A model generated the notes under the pieces. That model did no database searches and had not been told where the DNA came from. It saw nothing but the letters and a program-made list of their open reading frames with translations. From Rhodococcus sp. CH91 (GTDB lineage: Bacteria; Actinomycetota; Actinomycetes; Mycobacteriales; Mycobacteriaceae), in assembly GCF_022554085.1 (NCBI RefSeq), contig NZ_JAKFYR010000018.1, positions 2,045 to 42,301 on the forward strand: a stretch of DNA of 40,257 bases. Reading direction: 5' to 3'. Position numbers and translations under genes: made by a program. Shown here piece after piece: positions 9,108 to 15,801 of the stretch. Each line of letters begins with the position of its first letter. Positions within the stretch are counted from its first letter, which is position 1.

Positions 9108-9611
9108 TCAGCGGGACCGGCGGAGCTTGCCGAAATCCCAGCTCCGCATGCTGTGCGGCGTGACCCGCAGCCACGCATGGTGGCCGTCGACCACGAATTC
9201 GTCACGACCGGCGTACTTGCGCGCGAAGGACAGTTCGACGCCGCGCAGCAGGTCGTCCTCGCCGGTGCGCGGCACGGCGTCCGGCCGGGACCCGCGCGGG
9301 ACGTCGCCGACACTCACCGCGCTACCACGCACCTCGACGCCCCGCAGATCCGTGAACTGCTCGCCACCGTCGACCACGACGGCGACGCGCGAATCCTTGT
9401 GCAGGTCCGTCCATCGGCGGCTGCGCACGAGCGAGTTCAGCCAGAGGAACGCACCGTCCCAGACGAACCAGAGCGGGGCCACATGCGGGCTTCCGTCGCC
9501 GCCGAGAGTGGCGACGTGGCAGGTTCGCTCGGTCGAGAGGAAGAGATCGATCTCCTCTTTCGTCATCGAGATTCCACCGCCGCGCGTGCGCACCGTCCCG
9601 CTACCCGTCAT
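9108..9611 (-). CDS. PPOX/FDOR-fold flavin- or F420-dependent oxidoreductase
   Basis: A 167-residue split-barrel protein of the pyridoxamine-phosphate-oxidase-like class. Residues about 17-110 show the family pattern: an N-terminal helix (MTKEEIDLFLS), a strand with HVATLGGDGSPHVAPLWF, then WLNSLVRSRRWTDLHKDSRVAVVVD. Such proteins bind FMN or F420 and reduce varied substrates; the presence of an fgd end in this window shows the organism makes reduced F420. I used the ATG at 9611, with GGAGG close upstream (4-nt spacing); an internal ATG at 9566 is an alternative start. It probably forms an operon with the SDR downstream. A 36-bp dyad lies about 27 bp upstream of its start. Confidence 0.8.
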   Translation of the reverse strand: MTGSGTVRTRGGGISMTKEEIDLFLSTERTCHVATLGGDGSPHVAPLWFVWDGAFLWLNSLVRSRRWTDLHKDSRVAVVVDGGEQFTDLRGVEVRGSAVSVGDVPRGSRPDAVPRTGEDDLLRGVELSFARKYAGRDEFVVDGHHAWLRVTPHSMRSWDFGKLRRSR

Positions 9612-9638
9612 CAGGCCTCCACGTGCACGAGTCGTGTA

Positions 9639-9674
9639 GAGAACAACATTCTCTCAATCGAGAGAGATGTTCTC
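9639..9674. promoter_or_regulatory. Large dyad upstream of the PPOX-SDR pair
   Basis: Outer arms GAGAACA (9639-9645) and TGTTCTC (9668-9674) and inner arms CTCTC (9651-9655) and GAGAG (9660-9664) form a nested inverted repeat about 36 bp long, slightly asymmetric. It looks like an operator for a dimeric or paired-dimer repressor such as TetR or MarR type. No regulator gene is adjacent to it. The rest of 9612-9897 holds the SRPBCC promoter region and no gene I can support. Confidence 0.65.
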
Positions 9675-9897
9675 ATCCGGAGGGGCCGAAAACAAGCATC
9701 GGGAGGCCCGGGCCGTCTGCGACGGTCGGGCGCGTCCCGCGCACCGCCTGCCCCACCACCCGGCGGATGCATCCAGCCTCGCGGTCCGACGAGCTCGGCA
9801 CGTGACCGCACTCACATCGTCCGTTAGGATCGACGGCGATTCTGTTACTTCCGGTAGCAGATATACGGGACCTGATCCCTCGAGAACAGGAGTACAC

Positions 9898-10362
9898 GTG
9901 TCGAAGACCCTCGAGGCCACGATCGAGATCGCCGCCTCCCCCGACCAGGTGTGGCGAGTGGTGTCCGATCTGAAGCGGATGGGCGAATGGAGCCCGCAGT
10001 GCCGCCGGATGATCGTGCGCGGCGGGCCGGTATCGGAAGGCACCACCACGATCAACATCAACAGGAAGGGCCTGCTGGTGTGGCCCACGACCTCCAAGGT
10101 CGTCACCTTCGAACCCGGACGGCGCCTGAGCTTCCGGATCAACGAGAACCGCACGATCTGGTCGTTCACCCTCGAGCCCACCCCGGCCGGCACGCGAGTC
10201 ACCCAGCGGCGCGAAGCCCCCACCGGGACCAGCAAGGTTTCGCAGACCCTCGTCAAGTATGTTCTCGGCGGCACCGACGCGTTCGACGACGAACTGACGA
10301 CGGGGATGAACGCGACCCTCGCCCGGCTCAAGAACGAGATCGAGGCGGGCGCGCGGGTCTGA
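9898..10362 (+). CDS. SRPBCC (START/Bet v1-like) family protein
   Basis: A 154-residue single-domain protein. The N-terminus KTLEATIEIAASPDQVWRVV followed by DLKRMGEWSPQ is the typical SRPBCC opening: strand, helix turn, and a conserved Trp. The central strands (EPGRRLSFRI, IWSFTLEPTPAGTRVTQRRE) and a long C-terminal helix (MNATLARLKNEIEAGA) complete the helix-grip fold, which forms a hydrophobic cavity. Members act as lipid or polyketide binders, cyclases or toxin-like proteins; nothing here tells which. The GTG start at 9898 has AGGAG at 9888-9892. The open frame extends further upstream without resemblance to the family. A perfect hairpin follows at 10409-10433. Confidence 0.85.
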   Translation: MSKTLEATIEIAASPDQVWRVVSDLKRMGEWSPQCRRMIVRGGPVSEGTTTININRKGLLVWPTTSKVVTFEPGRRLSFRINENRTIWSFTLEPTPAGTRVTQRREAPTGTSKVSQTLVKYVLGGTDAFDDELTTGMNATLARLKNEIEAGARV

Positions 10363-10408
10363 CCCTCGACCATCGGTTCACGTACGCTGGAGTGCCTGTG
10401 GACGACGA

Positions 10409-10433
10409 GGACCCGCCCGTGACGGGCGGGTCC
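10409..10433 (+). terminator. Perfect 11-bp hairpin between SRPBCC gene and psd
   Basis: GGACCCGCCCG (10409-10419) pairs perfectly with CGGGCGGGTCC (10423-10433) around a 3-nt loop TGA. It lies 46 bp after the SRPBCC stop and 45 bp before psd. It is probably the SRPBCC terminator, and could attenuate read-through into psd. Confidence 0.75.
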
Positions 10434-10477
10434 GGCGCGGTTCACAGCTCACCGATCGCCAGCGATAAGAGGAGCCC

Positions 10478-11200
10478 GTGGCACGTAAGCCGACGCCCGC
10501 CGGAACACCCCCCACCAGTGGCGTAGCCCATGTGGTCGACCTGGTCAGGCATGTCGTCCCACCGATGCATCCGGGTGGGATCCCCTTCGTCGCGGCCCCG
10601 CTCGCCGTGGCGGCACTGGGGCGCCGTAAGACCTGGCTGCGTCGCGCCGGCCTCGCCTCGGCCCTCGCCTGCGCCACCTTCTTCCGGCATCCGCATCGCG
10701 TGCCACCCAACCGGATCGGCGTGGTCGTCGCTCCGGCCGACGGTGAGATCGCCCTCGTCGACAGCGCGGTGCCCCCGGCCGAACTCGGTCTCGGCACCGA
10801 GGAACGTCCGCGGGTGAGCATCTTCCTGTCCGTACTCGACGTCCACGTGCAGCGCAGCCCCGTCGGCGGCACCGTCCGGTCGGTGGTCCACACCCCCGGC
10901 AAGTTCCTCTCCGCCGACCTCGCCGACGCCAGCGAGGTCAACGAGCGCACGAGCATGCTGATCGAGACCCGCGACGGCACCGAGGTCGCCGTCGTCCAGA
11001 TCGCCGGGTTGCTCGCGCGCCGCATCGTCAACGACGCGCAGGTCGGCGACACCCTGCCGATCGGCGACACCTACGGTCTGATCCGCTTCGGATCCCGGGT
11101 GGACACCTATCTGCCGGTGGGCAGCACCCTGCTGGTCGAACGGGGTCAGCGCACCATCGGTGCGGAGACCGTCCTCGCCCAGTTGCCCACGGTGTCGTGA
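10478..11200 (+). CDS. psd: Phosphatidylserine decarboxylase
   Basis: A 240-residue proenzyme that converts phosphatidylserine to phosphatidylethanolamine at the membrane. The self-cleavage site is G205-S206 in the segment RFGSRVD, which produces the pyruvoyl alpha chain. Upstream are the family blocks [23 protein letters not shown] and NERTSML. The length fits the short Psd class. The N-terminal about 60 residues include a hydrophobic segment that may anchor it ([13 protein letters not shown] and [12 protein letters not shown]). The GTG at 10478 has AGAGGAG upstream at 10468-10474. The stop overlaps the pssA GTG by 4 nt, so the two lipid genes are translationally coupled. Confidence 0.95.
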   Translation: MARKPTPAGTPPTSGVAHVVDLVRHVVPPMHPGGIPFVAAPLAVAALGRRKTWLRRAGLASALACATFFRHPHRVPPNRIGVVVAPADGEIALVDSAVPPAELGLGTEERPRVSIFLSVLDVHVQRSPVGGTVRSVVHTPGKFLSADLADASEVNERTSMLIETRDGTEVAVVQIAGLLARRIVNDAQVGDTLPIGDTYGLIRFGSRVDTYLPVGSTLLVERGQRTIGAETVLAQLPTVS

Positions 11201-12114
11201 ACCCCCACGCCCAGGGGGCGCGGGCGGCAGCGACCGGGCCGGGCCGCAACCGGCCCAATGTCGTCCGCCTGTTGCCCAGCGTCATCACCATCCTGGCGTT
11301 CTCCGCCGGCCTGTCGGCCGTGAAGTTCGCCCTCGACGGAGAATTCGGCACCGCCCTCGGCATGATCGGTGCCGCGGCGATCCTCGACTCGCTGGACGGG
11401 CGCATCGCGCGCATGCTCGACGCGACCAGCAAGATCGGCGCCGAACTCGACTCGCTGTCCGACGCGGTCGCGTTCGGTGTCGCACCCGCGCTGGTCCTGT
11501 ACGTGACGATGCTCGACGGCAGCCCCTTCGGCTGGATCGTCGCCCTGCTCTATGCGGTCAGCCTGATCCTGCGACTGGCACGGTTCAACACACTGCTCGA
11601 CGACGACAGCGTCCCCGCCTACGCCCGCGAGTACTTCGTCGGCGTACCGGCACCGGCGGCCGCCCTCGTCGCACTCGCTCCGGTCGCGGCCTACATCCAG
11701 TGGGGTGACGGCTGGTGGACCACCTACGCACTGGTCGCGGTGTGGATCCTCGGAACCGCATGCCTGGCGGTCAGCCGGATTCCGACCTTCGCGATGAAGT
11801 CCGCCTCCGTGCCCGCCCGGCTCGCCGTCCTGCTGCTCGTGCTGGTGGCGGTGGCCGCGGCCGCGCTCGTCACGTATCCCTTCATCCTGATGCTCGTGCT
11901 CGTCGGTATCTACCTCGCGCACATCCCGTTCGCGGTCCGCTCGCGCCGCTGGGTCGCCGCGAGGCCCGAGACCTGGGACATCAAGCCTTCGGAGCGGCGA
12001 GCGTTGCGGGCCCGTACCCGTGCGGAGCGTCCCCGTCGTGTCGCGGCGCGTCGCGTGGCGACCACGGCGCGATCCCAGGCGCGACTCGGGCTGCGTCGTC
12101 CGCGCGGACACTGA
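11197..12114 (+). CDS. pssA: CDP-diacylglycerol--serine O-phosphatidyltransferase
   Basis: A 305-residue integral membrane enzyme making phosphatidylserine from CDP-diacylglycerol and serine, the substrate for Psd. The CDP-alcohol phosphotransferase signature is complete: D67-G68, A71-R72, G81, D85 and D89, with the exact spacing DG-x2-AR-x8-G-x3-D-x3-D. About six to eight membrane segments surround it. After about residue 250 there is an Arg-rich cytoplasmic tail of about 50 residues ([15 protein letters not shown] and following), longer than needed for catalysis. The GTG start overlaps the psd stop by 4 nt. The start [12 protein letters not shown] is basic and hydrophilic and leads into the first membrane helix. 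Confidence 0.95.
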   Translation: MNPHAQGARAAATGPGRNRPNVVRLLPSVITILAFSAGLSAVKFALDGEFGTALGMIGAAAILDSLDGRIARMLDATSKIGAELDSLSDAVAFGVAPALVLYVTMLDGSPFGWIVALLYAVSLILRLARFNTLLDDDSVPAYAREYFVGVPAPAAALVALAPVAAYIQWGDGWWTTYALVAVWILGTACLAVSRIPTFAMKSASVPARLAVLLLVLVAVAAAALVTYPFILMLVLVGIYLAHIPFAVRSRRWVAARPETWDIKPSERRALRARTRAERPRRVAARRVATTARSQARLGLRRPRGH

Positions 12115-12118
12115 CCCG

Positions 12119-12173
12119 CACTGACACCGACACGCGCGACCCGCACGGACACCGACACGCGCGACCCGCACGG
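12119..12173. repeat. 25-bp tandem repeat between pssA and the AAA gene
   Basis: About two copies of a 25-bp unit containing ACACCGACACGCGCGACCCG, starting at 12124 and 12149, with partial copies at both edges. The 87-bp gap otherwise holds only the TAGGCT -10 box at 12189-12194. Confidence 0.8.
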
Positions 12174-12201
12174 GCGGTCGGTAGGTTCTAGGCTCGGCGG
12201 G

Positions 12202-14406
12202 GTGACGAACCCACAACTCTCGCTCACCGTCCGACTCAACACGTCCGCCGCCGATGCCCGGCGCGGTGTCGTGCGACTGCACCCCGAGGCGCTGGCCGCA
12301 CTGGGCCTGCGGGAGTGGGACGCCATCGCGCTGGTGGGTGCCCGTCGCACCGCTGCGGTCGCCGGCCTCGCGCCGGCCGGGATCCCGACCGGCACGATCC
12401 TGCTCGACGACGTCGTGCTGTCCAACACCGGCCTGCGGGAGGACTCCGCCGTCGTCGTGGAACCCGTCACCGTCTACGGCGCACGCACGGTGACGGTGAC
12501 CGGCTCCGCGCTCGCCCGGCAGTCGATCCCGGAGACCACGCTGCGGCAGGCACTGCTCGGCAAGGTTCTCACCGTCGGCGACGCCGTCTCCCTGCTGCCG
12601 CGGGATCTCGGGCCGGGCACGAGCAATGCCGAGACCACCCGGGCACTCTCCCGCACGTTCGCGATCGCGTGGACCACCGAACTGCTCACCGTGTCCGCGG
12701 TCGACCCGGCCGGGCCGGTCAGCGTGCAACCGAACACCGCCGTCGTGTGGGGCGGGAGCCCGAACTCGGCCGTCGCCGTGCCCGGGCGGGCGGCCTCCGC
12801 CCCCTCCGCGGGACTGCCGGGCCGGCACGACACGGCGCCGGCAGCCACCACGCCACCACCGCCGCCGGTCGAGGATCTCGTGGGGGTGCAGGCACAGGCC
12901 GCGAAACTCACCGAGTGGCTCACCCTCTCGCTCGACGAACCCGAACTGCTGCGTACCCTCGGCGCCTCACCGCATCTCGGCGTGCTCGTGACGGGCCCCG
13001 CCGGTGTCGGCAAGGCGACCTTCGTGCGCTCGGTCGTCGCGGGCAGGCATCTGGTGGAGGTCGACGGACCGGGTGTGGGCGCGCTCGCCGCCGAGGACAG
13101 GCTGCGGCGCATCTCCGCCGCGGCCGACTCGATGCGCGGCGGCGGTGTCCTGCTGCTCACCGATGTCGATGCCGTCCTGCCCTCCGACACCGAACCCGTC
13201 GCGACGTTGATCCTCGACGAATTGCGCCGGGTGGTCGACACCGAAGGAGCGGTGCTGATCGCGACCACCGCGCATCCCGACGCCGTCGACGCCCGGTTAC
13301 GAGCCCCCGAGATCTGCGACCGGGAACTGTCCCTGCCGTTGCCCGACGGCACGACCCGCCGCGCGTTGCTCGACGTGCTGTTGCGCTCGGTGCCCTCGTC
13401 CGATCTCGACCTCGCCGCCGTCGCGGGCCGCACACCCGGATTCGTGGTCGCCGACCTCGCAGCGCTGTGCCGTGAGGCCGCGCTCCGGGCGGCCTCACGA
13501 GCGAACCGTGACGACGGCGAACCGTCACTCGTCCAGGACGACCTGCTCGGCGCACTCGAGGTGATCCGGCCCCTGTCACGCTCGGGCACGGAGGAACTCG
13601 CGATCGGCAGTGTGAGCCTCGACGACGTCGGTGACATGGCCGAGACGAAGCAGGCCCTGACCGAAGCGGTTCTGTGGCCGCTGCAGCATCCCGACTCGTT
13701 CGAGCGCCTCGGCGTCGACCCGCCGCGCGGTGTGCTGTTGTACGGGCCTCCCGGTTGCGGCAAGACCTATCTCGTCCGCGCGCTCGCCGGCACCGGACGC
13801 CTGAGCGTCCACGCGGTCAAGGGCGCCGAGTTGATGGACAAGTGGGTGGGCGCCTCCGAGAAAGCGGTCCGCGAACTGTTCGAACGTGCCCGCAATTCCG
13901 CCCCTGCCCTGGTCTTCCTCGACGAGATCGACGCCCTCGCGCCGCGTCGCGGCCAGAGTTCGGATTCGGGTGTCTCCGACCGCGTCGTCGCGGCCTTGCT
14001 CACCGAGCTCGACGGTGTCGAGCCGCTGCGCGATGTCGTGGTGGTCGGCGCGACCAACCGGCCCGACCTGATCGATCCGGCTCTGCTGCGTCCGGGACGA
14101 CTCGAGCGTCTGGTGTTCGTACCGCCGCCCGATGCCGAAGCACGCGCGGCCATCCTGAAGACCGCCGGACGGTCGGTGCCGCTCGACGACGATGTCGATC
14201 TCGACGTCCTCGCCGAGGGACTCGAGGGATATTCGGCCGCGGACTGCTCGGCACTGCTGCGAGAAGCCGCGCTCGCGGCGATGCGCCGCAACGTCGATGC
14301 CGCCGTCGTGACCGCGGAGGACGTGGCCGTGGCCCGGAAGAATGTGCGGCCGTCGCTCGACCCGGTGCAGGTCGCGCATCTGCAGGCCTACGCGGAGAGT
14401 CGTTGA
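12202..14406 (+). CDS. CDC48/p97-like AAA+ ATPase (Rv0435c/Msm0858 family)
   Basis: A 734-residue protein with an N-terminal double-psi-barrel-like domain (about 5-180), a Pro/Ala-rich linker (about 190-222) and two AAA rings. D2 is complete: Walker A GPPGCGKT (515-522), Walker B VFLDEID (D574, E575), second region of homology GATNRPDLIDPALLRPGR (617-634) and pore segment KWVG. D1 has Walker A GPAGVGKA (265-272), but its Walker B reads LLLTDVDAV, so the catalytic Glu is Val (322), and the arginine-finger region is altered to LRAPEICDRE. D1 therefore probably binds but does not hydrolyse ATP. It follows pssA, as Rv0435c does in M. tuberculosis. TAGGCT 7 nt before the GTG suggests a leaderless start. 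The family's role in actinobacteria is not settled; protein unfolding or remodelling is inferred from p97. Confidence 0.93.
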   Translation: MTNPQLSLTVRLNTSAADARRGVVRLHPEALAALGLREWDAIALVGARRTAAVAGLAPAGIPTGTILLDDVVLSNTGLREDSAVVVEPVTVYGARTVTVTGSALARQSIPETTLRQALLGKVLTVGDAVSLLPRDLGPGTSNAETTRALSRTFAIAWTTELLTVSAVDPAGPVSVQPNTAVVWGGSPNSAVAVPGRAASAPSAGLPGRHDTAPAATTPPPPPVEDLVGVQAQAAKLTEWLTLSLDEPELLRTLGASPHLGVLVTGPAGVGKATFVRSVVAGRHLVEVDGPGVGALAAEDRLRRISAAADSMRGGGVLLLTDVDAVLPSDTEPVATLILDELRRVVDTEGAVLIATTAHPDAVDARLRAPEICDRELSLPLPDGTTRRALLDVLLRSVPSSDLDLAAVAGRTPGFVVADLAALCREAALRAASRANRDDGEPSLVQDDLLGALEVIRPLSRSGTEELAIGSVSLDDVGDMAETKQALTEAVLWPLQHPDSFERLGVDPPRGVLLYGPPGCGKTYLVRALAGTGRLSVHAVKGAELMDKWVGASEKAVRELFERARNSAPALVFLDEIDALAPRRGQSSDSGVSDRVVAALLTELDGVEPLRDVVVVGATNRPDLIDPALLRPGRLERLVFVPPPDAEARAAILKTAGRSVPLDDDVDLDVLAEGLEGYSAADCSALLREAALAAMRRNVDAAVVTAEDVAVARKNVRPSLDPVQVAHLQAYAESR

Positions 14407-14407
14407 G

Positions 14408-15601
14408 ATGCCCGTCTCCACCGCGGTTCGGGTCGCCGGCCCCGCAGCCGTCCTCGCGGCCTTCCTCGCAGCGGCAGTCGCCGTCCTCGTACCGGCCGCA
14501 GGTGAGTCCCTGCTGCCCGGCGGCACCCGCAGCGACGCTGCCCCCGTGATCACCGCCGGGCTCGCCGTACTCGCGGCGGCGGGCCTTCAGCGGACCGGCT
14601 CCCGGCGGACGGCGTGGTTGCTGGCGACGGGATCGGTCGTGGTACTCGGGTCGGTGCGTTACATCGTTCCCGCCGACGCCTCGGCCGACAGCCTGGCCGT
14701 CGTCGGATGGGTGGTCGCCGCGACGACCGGCGTGTTGCTCGGCGCGGCGACCACGGGATCGTGGGGATCGGCGACAGGTCAGTGGGCGCTGATCGCGGGT
14801 GGCTGGGCGGCCTTCCTCACCGCTGCGGCCGTCGGCTCCGAGGTTCCCGTGGACGTGATGCACTGGACGGTCCCGCAGTGGACGCTCGCCCTCGCACTCG
14901 TCGCGACGGTGGCCGCGTCACTGACGGTGCCCGCCGGAATGCGCGTGCAGCGGGCCGATCCACGACTGCTCGCGATCGTGGTGACCGCCGCCCTCGTGCT
15001 CTCCGCGGGGTACCGCCTCCTCGGTGAGTTCGCCGGTTCCCGTGCGGCCGGCACGGGTGTGCTGCCGTGGCTGATCGCCGGCGGAGCACTCGCGGTCGCG
15101 GTGATCGGCGCCGAACTCGTCGCGCGCGTGGTACCTCCGGGTGACGACCGGTTCGTTCTCGCGGTCACGGGTTCCGTGGCCGCGGCGTATCCCGTCCTCG
15201 TCGAACTGTGGGCGGGCATGCAGTCGTCGACCGCGCCCTGGTGGGTACTGCTGGTCGCGGTGGCAGCGGTGGTCGCCGGGGTCTACCTGTCTCCGTACAT
15301 GCCGTACGCGCTTCCCGGTCTGCTGCTCGCGGCCGCGGTCTCGGCGGCGGCGGTGTGGTGGCCCCAGGAAATCGGCGAGGGCATCCCCTTCCCGGTGCGG
15401 GTCGCGCTCGTCGCGCTGGGCACCGGTCTCGCGCTCGGTGCGTCGCTGCCGGGTTCGGCTTCGGTCGCCGCCCTCGGGTTGGCGCTGCCCGTACCCGCGA
15501 CGGTCGTCGTCGGGGCGGTGTGGATGCTGCCGGCAGAACCGCAGTGGCCCGCACTCGCACTGTTCGCCACCGCCGCGATCTGTGCCTGGCAGGTGCGTTA
15601 G
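14408..15601 (+). CDS. Polytopic membrane protein of unknown function
   Basis: A 397-residue, very hydrophobic product with roughly eleven or twelve membrane segments (for example VAGPAAVLAAFLAAAVAVLV near the start, then WALIAGGWAAFLTAAAV and WVLLVAVAAVVAGVYLS). I do not recognise the family; there are no transporter or enzyme signatures and almost no soluble domain. The ATG at 14408 lies one base after the stop of the AAA gene, so it is almost certainly translated by coupling from that mRNA. This makes it a candidate functional partner or membrane anchor of the ATPase. It ends 200 bp before the Mrp operon, with a small inverted repeat in between. Confidence 0.75.
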   Translation: MPVSTAVRVAGPAAVLAAFLAAAVAVLVPAAGESLLPGGTRSDAAPVITAGLAVLAAAGLQRTGSRRTAWLLATGSVVVLGSVRYIVPADASADSLAVVGWVVAATTGVLLGAATTGSWGSATGQWALIAGGWAAFLTAAAVGSEVPVDVMHWTVPQWTLALALVATVAASLTVPAGMRVQRADPRLLAIVVTAALVLSAGYRLLGEFAGSRAAGTGVLPWLIAGGALAVAVIGAELVARVVPPGDDRFVLAVTGSVAAAYPVLVELWAGMQSSTAPWWVLLVAVAAVVAGVYLSPYMPYALPGLLLAAAVSAAAVWWPQEIGEGIPFPVRVALVALGTGLALGASLPGSASVAALGLALPVPATVVVGAVWMLPAEPQWPALALFATAAICAWQVR

Positions 15602-15801
15602 CGCGCTCACCGCCCCGGTTCGCAAGCCTGCGAAGACAACCGTTAGGATAGGAACAATCCGTTTTGCCCGATGACGGCGAGCGGCGTGCATGTCGGGCGA
15701 TCCCCGTTTCGGCGGTGTGCCGTGCGCTGTGACGACCGCGAGTCCGACAGCCCGCAGTCGGTTTCACCCCGCCGACAGGCCCGACCCCGACGGAGTGCCT
15801 T
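15602..15801 (+). promoter_or_regulatory. 200-bp upstream region of the Mrp operon
   Basis: No gene is supported here. It holds an inverted repeat TTCGCA-AGCC-TGCGAA (15617-15632) and a possible -10 box TAGGAT (15642-15647). If that box is used, about 150 nt of untranslated leader precede mrpA. A GGAG at 15792-15795 serves the TTG start at 15802. Confidence 0.4.

Noticed and set aside
12119-12173. Possible iteron or attachment site from the 25-bp repeat
   Set aside because: There are only about two copies, no integrase or replication gene, and neighbours are conserved core genes.
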